This document shows positions 25,715-39,225 of a stretch of 64,000 bases of DNA, piece by piece. The DNA is from Balaenoptera acutorostrata (Eukaryota > Chordata > Mammalia > Artiodactyla > Balaenopteridae). Location of the stretch: NCBI RefSeq assembly GCF_949987535.1, contig NC_080082.1, positions 51,684,374 to 51,748,373 on the forward strand, given 5' to 3'. The notes beneath the pieces were generated by a model, which was not told the DNA's origin, ran no database searches, and worked only from the letters and a program-made list of their open reading frames with translations. Each line of letters starts with the position of its first letter. Within the stretch, counting starts at the first letter, position 1. Both the position numbers and the translations under genes were made by a program.

Positions 25715-25805
25715 TTATTTCTTGTCACCACTGTATCTCCAGCTCTTAGAACAGTGCCTGTCATATTGTGGGGTCCAAATATTTATCAAGTTAAATAATG
25801 ATTAC
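25715..25805 (+). mobile_element. L2 3'-end fragment
   Basis: 'ccactgtatctccagctcttagaacagtgcctgtcat...caaatatttatcaagttaaat' matches the 3' end of L2 elements. Confidence 0.75.
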
Positions 25806-25809
25806 TCAA

Positions 25810-26584
25810 ACAAGCTAGAATAAGAGCAAATGCTCCAAGTGAATTGATGGAAAGATTTAATGAAAATAATGGAAAAATCATGAAATAAAGAACAATACTA
25901 AAGGATTTTTATTTTAAATCAAAATGTTTCTTTGAAGAAAATTATTATTTACTAGACTTTGGCAATGCCTCCACATTTTAAGAAAGGAGAAATGTGATAT
26001 AACCATATGTTTAGAGGAATTTTTAAAGGTCATGTAAATATATATAAACTATTAGACACAAATTTTTAAATGTAGAAAATAAAGTTTATTTTCTAGGAAA
26101 ACATTATCTTAAGTGATTAAAATTTGAGAGTAAATAAAAAGGGCTAATTGGAAGAAAACTTTTAAAAAAAAAATGGAGGACCAGATAATTGTATAGGCTA
26201 CCCCCTGAAGGAACAGAAAATCCTATGGAAAAATTGTTCACTCATGCTAAAAGACTAAATAACATAATTCTGATAATAAAATTAGATGTAGCCCTTGAAC
26301 AACATATTCCAGAATAATTTCATTCATGAACATACATGAAAAAAAAAATATGATAGTCAAATGATATTTACTCAGAATGTTTAACCTCTGATCTGGATGG
26401 GTGGTAATTCTACAGTATAAACAACAGCAAAATATGATGAAAATGTAACCTTCTCAGTTTAGTACTTAATAAGTTTATTCTATGTGCATTTTCTTGGTAC
26501 CTTTTGGTATTACATGAATTAAGGAATAGTGAATATATGGACATATATTTAGCATGTTTATAATTCAGTTATTTAACAGTAGTT
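25810..26584. other. AT-rich intergenic sequence, nothing identified
   Basis: No repeat or gene recognised. Confidence 0.5.
25884..25889 (+). promoter_or_regulatory. Candidate polyadenylation signal AATAAA of the unnamed KRAB-ZNF
   Basis: First AATAAA I find after the stop codon, about 1.3 kb downstream; a second is at 26078-26083. ZNF 3' UTRs are often long. The assignment is positional only. Confidence 0.35.
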
Positions 26585-26598
26585 AAACAGTATTAGGG

Positions 26599-26933
26599 GG
26601 GCTTCCCTGGTGGCGCAGTGGTTAAGAATCCGCCTGCCAATGCAGGGGACACAGGTTCGAGCCCTGGTCCAGGAAGATCGCACATGCCGCGAAGCAACTA
26701 AGCCCATGTGCCACAACTACTGAGCCTGTGCTCTAGAGCCTGAGAGCCACAACTACTGAAGCCTGCAAGCCTCGAGCCCATGCTCTGCAACAAGAGAAGC
26801 CACTGCAGTGAGAAGTCCACACACCAGAACAAAGAACAGCCCCCGCTCGACGCAACTAGAGAAAGCCTGCACACAGCAACGAAGACCCAACACAGCCAAA
26901 AATAAATAAATAAATAAATTTATTTAAAAAAAG
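26599..26933 (+). mobile_element. CHR-2-type SINE, sense
   Basis: Head 'gcttccctggtggcgcagtgg', tRNA-like B box 'ggttcgagccc', tail (AAATA)n; 14-bp duplication aaacagtattaggg (26585-26598, 26934-26947). Confidence 0.96.
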
Positions 26934-27039
26934 AAACAGTATTAGGGAACAGTACTTCCCTCCAAATTATTGTCTTCTATGGAATTTCACAACTCATGGG
27001 AAAAACGAAAAATTATTTTGTTATATTGCTTTATTATTA

Positions 27040-27372
27040 ATAAGCTATTTCATTCATGCTGACTAAACTTTTTTTAAGGTGACAAGTACACTGAGAAAAA
27101 TAACATTTAGAACTTTCTGGACATCCATATAAAGATAAGTATGAGACATTCCGTTTTCCTTTGGCCTGGACTGCCTTGTTGAGTGTATTATCTACTACTC
27201 CTATCTCCTTCATGGTGAATTTCTGGATCACCTTGAATGCCTGAGGTACATGCTTCTTGAGCTCCACTCCATTGATATGTTTGTGAATATTGATAATGTC
27301 TTCTCTAGCCTATCCTATAGATGACAGAAAGCCCTTAGTTTTTCCCTAACCACCTTTCTTCTCAGGAGCCAT
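27040..27372 (-). pseudogene. RPL31: RPL31 processed retrocopy (ribosomal protein eL31), degraded
   Basis: The minus strand begins ATGGCTCCTGAGAAGAAAGG (27372 leftward), like the RPL31 start, but soon has an in-frame TAG. A middle part stays recognisable: [20 protein letters not shown], then [16 protein letters not shown], against the parental [20 protein letters not shown] and LNKAVWAKGIRNVPY. The 3' part is badly decayed. No introns are present. Divergence is much higher than in the RPS4X copy, so it is older. Confidence 0.85.
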
Positions 27373-27374
27373 TT

Positions 27375-27690
27375 TACTACAACCATGTTGGAAAAGAACT
27401 TGTTATAATTAGTCTTAGTGCATCTGGATAAAATGTAGGGGATAAAAGTAGATTCATTCCTGGCAGTGTAAAGCAGGGTAAATTCCCAGCTAATCAAGAG
27501 ATCTAAATATCCAAAAGGGGGGAAAAAAGAGAAACTTAACAAGTACTGTGAGAAAACATGAGTGAATTCCTTTATAACCTTGGAATTGCGATATGAATAA
27601 CTATGAATCAAAAATCCAGTAGAAATAAGGAGGAAGAAGTCAATTTTCTGTAGGACTAAAGCAATATTAACAAAGATACAGGAAAATTAC
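27375..27690. other. Intergenic sequence beside the RPL31 retrocopy, nothing identified
   Basis: A 98-codon minus-strand open stretch (27315-27611) partly overlaps the retrocopy and has no recognisable domain. Confidence 0.4.
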
Positions 27691-28380
27691 AAATTGGAGA
27701 TATTTGCAACTATATCACAAACTAATAACCATAAAGAGTCTAAAAGTTGAGAATATAAGTAACACTACATTGAGATACCACTTCATACCAATCAGATGGA
27801 CAGAAATCCAACAAGGTATTAAAATGTTCTATTGGCAAGACTGGAAAAACAAGGACTCTCACATTGCTGCTGAAAATGTAAAACAGTACAACTCTTATAG
27901 GAGGGAATTGAGCAATGTCCATGTGTAATCTCTATGCATATCCCATAAGACCCAGACCCTTGCTTCTATCCTAAAGATACATTGGTAAAATTATAAAATG
28001 TGGTATGCACAAAAATTTTAAAAATACTATATATAAGTGCAGCAGACTGGAAACAATCCAGATGTCCAGCATAAACTGGTTTAATTAACATATTTATGTA
28101 ACAGTGGAATATCGTGCAGCTGTATACTTCTATGGAGTGATCTTCATGATAGGTTAAATGAAAAAATAGGTAAGTGGAAAATAATATGTATATTATGCTA
28201 ACATTTGTGAAAGGAAGAGAGGAGTACTATATATACCTATACTTTCAAAAAGAAAGTGAAACAACAGTTGGGCGGGAGCAAGGATGGAAGGTAGTTATCT
28301 TTGGTTGAACCTTGTTTTATATTTTTACTTTGGATCCGTGGAGATACTTTACATACTGACTTTTATTTTAAAAAAGAAGT
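27690..28380 (+). mobile_element. Old L1 3' fragment, sense
   Basis: 'gatgtccagcataaactgg', 'cattgagataccacttcataccaatcagatgg' and 'tctcacattgctgctgaaaatgtaaaa' are L1 ORF2/3' text; frames broken. Confidence 0.85.
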
Positions 28381-28384
28381 CAAA

Positions 28385-29280
28385 GGGGAAATAGCAATCC
28401 TAATATCAAAACCAGTGAATTTGAGTCACCATCAGCTTATTACATAACAATGTAAAGAAGAATAATTTCAAATGATGTTAAAATATTTTGACATAGTAGG
28501 AGAGCTATATCTCAAGGACAAAGAGAAATACAAAGAAATCTATGCTTGCTTTACTAGCCTTTTGTTAATGGTAATATTGATATTATTGTAGGTGAGTCCA
28601 AAATTAAGTACATAACAATTTCATGAGGATTCAATTTTTGCAAAATAAAAAATAAGTAAAATGCCTGTAGTCTTTCATGTGAATTGAAAGTGTGCATTTC
28701 CTACCTCTGTCCAATGAAGGAGTCTAAAAACATTAGTGACATGGAAGCAGTGAGCACCATGTTTTCATGTGTACAATCTGTGGTTCCTAAATTCTGTTTT
28801 CTATAAAAAGAAACAAGGGCTCCTTGGAGAAATGGCATATGAACAGGTCAAGGGTAGGAGATGTATATATGATTACCCTGACATATCTTTTATGCCTAAA
28901 AGCAAGAAAGCTGTCAAAGACTGTAGAATCATGTCAACCTGAAGGAACTGACCAAAGGTAGGATAATCTGAGCATGTAAAAGCTATTGCAGTGGACTGAA
29001 ACAGTGATTGTAGGTAAGCCTTCCAAATTCAAAATGAAAAATTTTTTGATAGAACCTTTTATGGAGCTTGCCAGAGTACCAGCTTATTCTGAAAATTTGA
29101 TAAGTAAAGGAACAAAAGTAAGCATTTATCATTTTTACACACACACACACTACAAATCAGGGAAGAAAGAATATAGAGCTACTATAATTCTCCTTTTTGC
29201 AAGTCTTGAGACTATAATTGATATTTAATATTTCCTTCAGATACTTATTTCATGTTCCCTTTGCTAACAGCATTGCAGAT
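28385..29280. other. Intergenic sequence, nothing identified
   Basis: AT-rich. A short (AC)n run lies near 29138-29150. No gene or repeat recognised. Confidence 0.5.
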
Positions 29281-29289
29281 TATATTCCC

Positions 29290-30950
29290 TCCATCCCTTT
29301 TTTTGTCCAAGATTTTATTATAAAATTTTCAAACATACAGAAAAGCTGAAAGAATATTACAGTAGACCTCATATGCCCACTGCCTAGACTCTACCATTAA
29401 CATTTGATTGTACTTTCAGCTGGGAGTTATTGTTGGGTTGACACCTTTGTTCCTGAAGGGTCTGAGCTATTCATCCTGTCTCTTTGGAGTTGCTATTGTA
29501 ATCCATTAATTTTTACCAGTGAACATGGAAGTACTAGAAACACCACAGCGGATTTCTCTGGGTTCCAAATATACTCTTTCCTGCCTCCTTTTTGATAATC
29601 AGGATGATTTTCTGTGGATGTCATTCTTTGACATCTTTCCCTTGCCTTTTTGTCACTGTTATAAAAGCCCCAAATGGCAAAATGGCAGATTCAGTTATAA
29701 GGTCATTGGAGTCATTCTGTCCCCTAGCAGAAGGTTCCTTTGGAACTAAGAATTGAGAAATAGCAAAGCCCAAAATAGGAATGGAAAGCAAAAATATTAG
29801 TGGTTGGGTATGAACACTAGTTACTGGGCCTGGTGAGATGTAATAATGAAAGGACCTGCTCTGTTCTTTGTTTCCTAGACCTATCTATTCTGGTTTTTTG
29901 AGAAAGAGCAACATCCTGAACAGTACTCCAACCTAAACAAGGGTTTTTTCCTGCCAGATGGCACCATATTTAAGTTTACAATTACTTATTCTACCATTCT
30001 ATTAAGACAGACTACTTTGGGTTGATGGGATCCATGGTAAGACAGGTAAATCTCATTGTCATGTCACCACTACCTTATTTATTTTGCTTTAAAATTATGT
30101 ATTCATTTAGAACCACTGTTACATGGGATTATAATGATGGTGAATAATACATTCAGTAAGTCCCTCAATGGTGGATAGTAATAGAAAATCCTTAATTAAT
30201 CACCTGTTTCTCCTCCACCCCATATGGCCATCATGTCCCCCTCCATTATGAAAGTGTAGTCAGTATATCACCAAAAGGGTGACTGGCCTTTTCTAGAGAA
30301 AAGTGACATCAGGCTTCTGTTTAAACTTTTGCAGGTTGGGCACTCAGCAGTGGCAGTATCCAGATTAGCCTTGTTGAAAGGAAGTCAATGTTCCTATGTA
30401 TAACCTCCATCCCTGCCATTCATTACAACTGAGTGAATGGTAGTGGAGCTGGGTAAAGAGGTTGACTGACATTCTATCTACTTCTCTGGAGTCTTCTCTA
30501 AAATGGATGCACTTTGGTGAGCATTCACATAGCACACAAATATCTTCATACTCTGTGCTTATGAAGAAATGTAATGCTGCAGAAGTCTATGGCTTGGCCA
30601 ACGTAACATGCTCAAGTTTTCTTCCTTAGTCAACTGATCATGTTGCCCATGGGGCTATAGATGTTATCTGTGGGAGAAGTAGCAGTGAGAATAGATGCCA
30701 CATGGGAGTCTGAGCCAATTACTTGTGAAACTGTATCTTCAAAAATTAATGATGAACTTCTGCATGCATCCCAGATGTCTTGAAAGAACAAATAATACCA
30801 ACTTCATGGTGAATAATTCGACATGTATGGTCATGTATTATCCTCTGGTTAGCCATGCAATATCTCTTAGGGTAAAATTAGGCATCTGGAAGAGGTCTTA
30901 TATTTGCTTCAAAATTCTAGGGTTCTTCTCTTGGTTCTCCTATTAAGGAA
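29290..30950. other. Probably old repeat-derived sequence, family uncertain
   Basis: 29310-29400 ('aaattttcaaacatacagaaaagctgaaag') is a widespread repeat type. 30270-30480 ('ggcactcagcagtggcagtatccagattagcc', 'cataacctccatccctgcc') feels like an ancient ERVL-type internal fragment in reverse. No open viral gene is present. Confidence 0.35.
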
Positions 30951-30954
30951 AGAA

Positions 30955-31740
30955 AGAAAATTAAAATTTAGAAACACACATTTACAATAGCATTAAAAAT
31001 AACTGATAGGAATAAGTATAACAAAAGACCTCTACAGAAAACAATGAAAGCATATTAAGATAACATTTCAAAGACTTGGATAAAATGAGCTCTTTACCCC
31101 AGTAATATGTTAAAGAATCAATGTTGTAAAGTTGCTTGTTCTCAAAATTGACCTAGAGATTTAAGCAAACCCAATAAAAAAAATGACAACAGGAATTTTT
31201 CAAAACTTAACCAGCTAATTGTAAAATTTATATGGGAATGCAAAGGGTCATGAATAAGAAAGACACTTAAAGAATAAGAACAACAGGGAAGAACATCCTA
31301 TCATATATTAAGAAATAAATGTATAGATAGTAATACAGGATGGTATCATGCATATGGATAAATAGACCAATGGAACCAAACAAGGATGTCAGAAATAGAT
31401 CCATTCTTATAGGACCACTTAATTAGTTATAAAGGTGGCAATACAGAGCTCTGGGGAATGAACACCTCTTCAGTAACTTGTTCTAGAACAATTGAGCATC
31501 CATATAAGAATGCAATCAAGCAGTCATGGAATAATACATGGAAATGAATTCCAGATGGATTGATGATTTAAAAGCAAAAGACAAAATAAAACTTTTACAA
31601 CATAACATCTGAGAATGTTTCGTAACCACAGAGTACAGTATAGTTCCTAAACAAAACATTTTAAATTTAAACAGAAAGGAAAAGTATGATATGTTTGGAT
31701 TAATTTTATTAATCCTGTTAATCAACAGTCACCATTAAAA
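30955..31740 (+). mobile_element. L1 ORF2 to 3' fragment, sense
   Basis: 'aaagacttggataaaatgagctctttac', 'aatgacaacaggaatttttcaaaactta', 'ccagatggattgatgatttaaaagcaaaag' are ORF2 text with many frame breaks. Confidence 0.85.
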
Positions 31741-31744
31741 GACT

Positions 31745-32400
31745 GAACAGTTGACTGCTTCTGACCAAGATGGAAAAATTGGCCAGATTTACTTGTACAG
31801 CTGAAATAACTAAAAAGGTGAACAAGATAGGTGAAACAATGGTTTTCAAGACATTGAACATTTTTAAATGTTCAATTCCAATGAAGGATGATGATCCCTG
31901 AGAGAAGAAATGAGATGACCCCTATCATTGCACAATTTATAGCTGGGAGGGGTAACCAAGGTGGAGCCCAGTGATCTCTTAGTGTTGAAATGGGATGAGG
32001 AGCCCAATGAAGCCAATGTCATCGGAATTTACAGGGCAGAACATCAAAAAGGTGAGAATTACACAAAGATTTCCAGAGATCTGCAGAGAATTTCCCTTAA
32101 GTACTCATCAATACATTTATGTGAAAAAACTACCTTAAGCCAGGGAAAAATTACCATCTGAAAGAATTGGAGGGAACTTACACAGAGCTCATAGAAGTCT
32201 AGGAATAATTCCTGCTCTCAACAGCCAAAGTGGAAAACCTGAGACTTCACATAGGATCAAGTAGAGTACTCAAAGGATTTTACTTCAGTTGTGGGGAAAT
32301 TTTGCCATAGACTAAGCCCTACTCTGAGGCCACCTGACAAATCTTAAAAGTGTACCTCAAAAGAATCAAACTTTCCAAATAACGGCATCACAAATAAAGA
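31745..32400. other. Probable L1-derived 5' sequence
   Basis: Begins 'ctgcttctgaccaagatggaaaaattgg', like an L1 5' region, and leads into ORF2 text. Exact class unclear. Confidence 0.35.
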
Positions 32401-32409
32401 TAAAAAATA

Positions 32410-34330
32410 TAGGTATACAAAAATATGCAGCACCTAACAGGACAAAATTTATGTCTGGTATCCAATAAAAAAGTATTAGGCATCCAACATCCATTAATGA
32501 GAAGAACTCAGCTAAGAGGAAAGGAAGGAATTTCCTCGAGCAATAAAGAGTATCTGAAAAGCCAACAGCTAACATCATACTTAATGGTGAAAGACCTACT
32601 ACCAGGAACAACAGAAAGATGTCTGGTCTCAACACTTATACTAAGCATTGTATTAGAGGCTCTGGCCAGTGCAGGGGGATGGGGGAAGTATCCAGATTGA
32701 AAGGGAAGAAATAAAACTACATTAACAAATGTGAATGTCTAAATGAAAAAACTCTGATGGCATCTACAAAAAAGCTACTAGAACTAATAAGTGAGTTTAG
32801 TGAGGTTGCAGGATAAGGATTAGTATATGTAAATTATTTTCTATGTACTAGCAATGAACAATCTGAAACTTGAATTTTAAAAATGACACTTAGAACACCT
32901 TCAAGAGCCTTAGATACTTAGTGACAAATCTAGAAAAAGTGCAAGGTATATACCATGAAAATTAAAGAACACTGCTGAGAGAATTTAAAGAAGACCTAAA
33001 TAAGCTGGGGGAGAGAGAGACTATGTTCAGAGATTGGAAGACTTCATACTATTAAGGTGTCAGTTCTTTCCAAATTGACTTGTAGATGAAATGAAATTCC
33101 AACCAGAATATCAGGAAGCTTTTAGCTTTTTATTTATTTTTTTTTTTTGTGGAAACTGATTCTAAAATACACGTGGACATGCAAAGGACATGAAACAGGC
33201 AAAACAACTTTGAAAAATAATAACAAAGTTGAAGGACATGGACTACCTGACTTTGAGACTTATTATAAAGCTAAATTAATCAAGATTGTGTGTTATTGTA
33301 ATCAAGATAAACAAATATGTCAATGGAACAGAAAAGAGTTCAGAAATAGACTCAAACATGTATATGGACAACTGATTTGTGGCAAAGGTGCAAAGGTGGC
33401 TTAATGGATAAAGGTCTTTTCAACAGTGCTAGAAAAAATGAATATGCATATTCAAAAAAAAGCTTTGGTTTATACCTCACACCATATTAAAAATAACTAA
33501 AATTTATCATAGATATAAAATGTAAAACCTAAAACCATACAACTTATAGAACTTTGGGTTAGGCCAAACTTTCTTGGGCATTATACTCAAATTTAAAGAA
33601 CAATTTGATAATAATTCATGAAAATTGAAAATTTCTGTTCTTCAACAGACACTTAAGAAAATGAAAAGATTAGCCACCAACTGGGAAAAATATTTTCCAG
33701 TCATACTTGATAAAGGATTTTAATATGAAAAGAATTTTCAGGGCTTCCCTGGTGCCGCAGTGGTTGAGAATCTGCCTGCTAATGCAGGGGACACGGGTTC
33801 GAGCCCTGGTCTGGGAAGATCCCACATGCCGCGGAGCAGCTGGGCCTGTGCACCACAGCTACTGAGCCTGCATGACTGGAGCCTGTGCTCCGCAACAAGA
33901 GAGGCTGCGACAGTGAGAGGCCTGCACACGGCGATGAAGAGTGGCCCCCGCTCGGCGCAACTAGAGAAAGCCCTCGCACAGAAACGAAGACCCAACGCAG
34001 CCAAAAATAAATAAATAAATTTATAAAACAAAAGAATTTTCAAAATCCAATAATATACTCCAATTTAAAAATGAGCAAAAGATTTGAACAAATATATAAC
34101 CAAAGAACATATACAGATGTCAAATAAATGCATCTAAAGATATTCAACATCATTAGTCATTAAAGAAATGCAAATTAAAACAGATAAGTAAATATTATGC
34201 CACCTATTAGAATAGTTAGCATTTAAAAAGCTGAATATACCACATGTTGCAAAAGATGAGGAAAAACTGAATCTCATACGTTGCTAATGGGAATTTAAAT
34301 AATACAAACACTTTGGAACACATTTTGACA
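32410..34330 (+). mobile_element. L1 ORF2 fragment, sense, split by a SINE
   Basis: 'ccaacagctaacatcatacttaatggtgaaag', 'aaattgacttgtagatgaaatgaaattcc', 'tttgtggcaaaggtgcaaaggtggc' are degraded ORF2 text. The CHR SINE at 33741-34029 interrupts it. Confidence 0.85.
33741..34029 (+). mobile_element. CHR-2-type SINE, sense, nested in L1
   Basis: A near-complete element with 13-bp duplication aaaagaattttca (33728-33740, 34030-34042). Its body is well preserved. Confidence 0.96.
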
Positions 34331-34439
34331 GTTTTAATTAAAAAGTTAAACACACATAAATAGGAACCAAAGTCTCATAACCTAATACTTCAAATGTCAA
34401 GGAAACAATTAAAAAATTCTTCTTATACCGAGAACCAGG

Positions 34440-34895
34440 AAAATCTAAATGTGAGTGGGAACAAACAGATGTAATTATCTGATAATGAGTTAAAGCTGCT
34501 GTCGTAAAAATGCAACAAGCATTTGAAAACACTCTTGAATCAAATGAGAGAGAAAGATTGAAAGGGAATACCAGGAAAGAAAGAAAAGATACAAGAAAGA
34601 ATGAAATATAAATATTAGAACTGAAAAATACAATAACTAAATTTTAAAAATCACTGGGATGGGCACTGTAGCAGAATGGAGATGACAAAGAAAGTAATCA
34701 CTTAACTTGAAGATACATCAAAAGAAATTATCCATTCTGAACAATAGAGAGAAAATAGATTGGAAAAAAAAAAGTGGAAGCTCTTAGACCTTAGGGACAA
34801 CAATGAAAGATCTAACATTCTTATCAGAATCCCAGAAGGAGAGGAGAAAAAGCAGAGCTGAAAATATATTTGAAGAAAGATGGTTTAAAAACTTC
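34440..34895 (+). mobile_element. L1 ORF1/5' region fragment, sense
   Basis: 'aaatcactgggatgggcactgtagcagaatggagatgac' and 'gaacaatagagagaaaatagattgg' are typical of old L1 ORF1-region text. Confidence 0.6.
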
Positions 34896-34907
34896 TCAAG
34901 TACAGGA

Positions 34908-35237
34908 CTTCCCTGGTGGTGCAGTGGTTAAGAATCTGCCTGCCAATGCAGGGGACATGGGTTCAAGCCCTGGTCCAGGAAGATCCCACATGCTGCGGAG
35001 CTACTAAGCCCGTGCACCACAACTACTGAGCCTGTGCTTTAGAGCCCACGAGCCACAACTACTGAAGCCTGTGCACCTAAAGCCTGTGCTCTGCAACAAG
35101 AGAAGCCACCACAATGAGAAGCCCACACACCACAACAAAGAGTAGGCCCCAATCGCCGCAACTAGAGGAAGCCTGCACACAGCAATGAAGACGCAATGCA
35201 GCCAAAAATAATAATAATAAAATAAATTTTAAAAAAG
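34908..35237 (+). mobile_element. CHR-2-type SINE, sense
   Basis: Head 'gacttccctggtggtgcagtgg', full body, (AAT)n tail. The target duplication is not clear. A mixed (AAAT)n(ACAT)n microsatellite follows at 35264-35301. Confidence 0.93.
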
Positions 35238-35346
35238 TGTTCTTCGTTAAATACATTTCCTAAATAAATAAATACATACATACATACATAAATAAATAAA
35301 TGGCCTAACCATCACTTATAATTTCACTCAGAAGCGAAATTGCTGG

Positions 35347-36228
<882 letters not shown>

Positions 36229-36239
36229 GAAATTGCTGG

Positions 36240-38395
36240 ATCATATGGTTTTTATTCTTTTTTTACATGAGCATTTACCAGCTGTCAGTTTTCTTCTTTA
36301 TGGTGCTTTAGCTGCTTCCCAGTTTTGTTGTGTTGGGTTTACATTTTCATTTATTTCAAAGTATTTTCTCATTTTTCTTGTGATTTCTTCTTTGACCCAT
36401 TGGTTGTTTAAGACTATTGTTTAATTTCCACATATTTGTCAATTCCCCACATTTCCTTCTGTTATTCATTTCTAACTTAAATTCCGTTATGACTGGAGAA
36501 CATTCTTTGTATGATTTAAATCCTTTTAAATTAATTAGACTTGTTTTCTAGCCTAAAATATGGTTTATCCTAGCAAAAATTGCATATATACTTGAGGAAA
36601 ATGTGTATTTTGCTCTTATTGGTTGGAGTTTTCTATATATGTCTGTTAAGTCTAGTTGGTTATGTTGTTTAAATCTTCTGTTTCCTTGATGGTCTTCTGC
36701 CCAGTTGTTTTATCCATTATTGAAAGTGAACTGTTGATATCCCCAAGTATTATTGTTGAATTATCTATTTCTCCCTTTAATTGTCAGTTTTTGCTTCATA
36801 TATTTTGACATTTTGTCTTTAAGTTTATCCATATTGTTGCAGGTGTCAGAATTTCCTTCTTTTTAAAGTCGGAATAATATTACATTCTATGTATCTGCCA
36901 CATTTTGTTTATTCATTGATCTAGTGCTGGACACTTGGGTTGCTGGGTTATGTGCATATATGGTTTTTTTGTTTTGTTTTGTTTTGTTTTTGGCTGTGTC
37001 AGGTCTTAGTTGCAGCACGCAGGATCTTTGTTGAGGCATGGGGGCTCTTCGTTGTGGCACGTGGGCTTCTTTCTAGTTGTGAGCACAGGCTCCAGGGCAC
37101 GTGGGCTCTGTAGCTATGGCACATGGGTTCCAGAGCCCATGGATTCTGTAGTTTGCGGCACGCAGCCTCTCTAGTTGAGGTGCACGAGCTTAGTAGTTGT
37201 GGCGCGTGGGCTTAGTTGCCCCGTTGCCCCGTGGCATATGGGATCTTAGCTCCCTGACCAAGGATCGAACCCACGTCCCCTGCATTGGAAGGTGGATTCT
37301 TTACCACTGGACCACCAGGGAAGTCCCTGCATATGTGCTTCTAATTGTATGTTTTCTTGATTGGATTGACACTTTTTGATTATAGAATGTACCTCTTTGT
37401 CTCTGATAATTTTGTCTTAATGTCTGTTTTATCTGGTAGTAGTATAGCCACTCCAGTTTTGTTTTTCTGCTGTTTGCATGGTATATCTTTTTTTCTGTCC
37501 TTCAGTTCTGAAATTTTATCTTTGAATCTTAAGTGTCTCTTGTATTCAGCATATAGTTGAATCATATTTTTAAATTCTCTGCTAACCTCTACCTTTAATT
37601 GGAGTGCTTAATCTAATGACTTTTACTATACTCATGAGAAAGAACGTCCATTTTGTTATTTGTTTTCTATGTCTTACATCTTTTTTCCCCTCTGTTCCTC
37701 CATTACAGCCTTCCTTTGTGTTAGACATTTTTCTATCGTGTCATTATAATTCCATTGTCATTTTTTAGTACTTTTTATTCAGCTATTTTTGTGGGGATTG
37801 CAATAAATATCTTTATTTATAATGGTCTGTTTCAAATTAATTGCAATTTAATTACAATTGTATCTAAAAACTTGCTTCTCTTAAGTTCCATTTTCTTCTT
37901 TCTCTCTTGTGCTGTTATTGTCATACAAATTACATCTTTATACATAGCATGCTGATCAAAAATGTATTTGTAACTCTTGCTTTATGCAGTTGTCTTCTAC
38001 ATGAAATAGGAGAAAAAAAGAGTTACAAACAAAATGTACATTTATTTTGTCTTTTATATTTGCCTGTGTAGTTACCTTTCACTGGATAAAGAATTCTTGG
38101 TTGGCAGTATTTTTCCTTCAGCACTTTTAATATATCATCACACTGCCTTCTGGCAGTTATTGTTTGTGATCAGAAAACAGCTGTTAGTCTTGCTGAGGAT
38201 CCCTTGTACATGTTGAATTTCTTCTTCCTTGCTGCTTTCATGATTCTCTCTTTATGTCTTAGCTTTTGACAGTTTATGGTGTCTCTGAATGTGGATCTCT
38301 TTAATGAATGTGTAGATTTGTTTTTCACTGAATTTGGGAATTTTCAAACATTATTTCTTGAAATAGTCTTTCTGCCCTGTTCTCTCTCTTCATCT
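36240..38395 (-). mobile_element. Old L1, antisense, host of the RPS4X retrocopy and a SINE
   Basis: 'tttgacccattggttgtttaagactattgtttaatttccacatattt' and 'cactggataaagaattcttggttggcag' match the L1 class at 15.5-17 kb in the same order. It is interrupted by a SINE at 36965-37327. The RPS4X insertion lies at its left edge. Confidence 0.8.
36965..37327 (-). mobile_element. CHR-type SINE, antisense, nested in L1
   Basis: (GTTTT)n tail at the left, 'ccaccagggaagtccc' head at the right; an imperfect duplication around tgcatat(a/g)tg flanks it. Confidence 0.9.
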
Positions 38396-39225
38396 TCTTT
38401 TTAAAAATTATTATATAAGTTTCAGGTATACATTATAATTCAACATCTCCATACACTAAAAAGTGGTCACTTCCAAAAATGTAGTCGCAATCCATCATGG
38501 TACAATTGCCTGCCTTCACCCGTTGGTCCACCCTCCAGCCCACTTCTCCTCTGGTAATCACCAATCTATTCTCTGTATCTGTGACTTTGTTTTTATTTTG
38601 TTTTGTTCATTTTTTGTTTTGCTTTTTGTTTTTGAGTTTCCACATATGAGTAACAATTATATGGCATTTGTCTTTTTCCTTCTGACTTATTTCACTTAGC
38701 ACAATAGCCACCGAGGTCTATCCATGTTGTCAGAAATGGCAAAATTTCATTCTTTTTTATGACTGAGTAGTATTCCTATAAATATATGTACCCCATATCT
38801 TCTTTATTCATTCATCCATCAACGGAGACAGGTAATTTCTATATCTTGACTTGTATATAATGCTGCAGTAAACATAGCGTGCACATATATTTTCAAGTTA
38901 ATGCTTTTGTATCCTTCAAATAAATACCCAGAAGTGGAATAGCTGTATCATATGACAGTTCTATTCTTAAAGTTTTGAGGAACCTGTATACTGTTTCCCA
39001 TAGCAGCTGCACCAATTTACAATCCCACCAGCAGTGTGCAAGAATTCCGTTTTCTTCACATCCTTTCCAACGCTTGTTAATTTTTGTGTTTTTGATAAAA
39101 ACCATTATAACAGGTACAAGATAAACTTTCATTATGGTTTTGATTTGCATTTCCCTAATAATTAATGATGTTGAACATCTTTTCATGTGCCTGTGGCCAT
39201 TTTTATGTCTTCTTTGGAAAAGAAG
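38395..39225 (-). mobile_element. L1 3'-end segment, antisense
   Basis: 'taagtttcaggtatacattataattcaacatctcc' is a reversed L1 3' UTR; 'acagtgtgcaagaattccgttttcttcacatcc' and the minus-strand WWDCKLVQLLWETVYRFLKT (ORF2 tail) follow. Confidence 0.85.

Noticed and set aside
30000..30950. A possible retroviral gene
   Set aside because: Only vague similarity to old ERVL internal text; no open frame or motif supports a viral protein.
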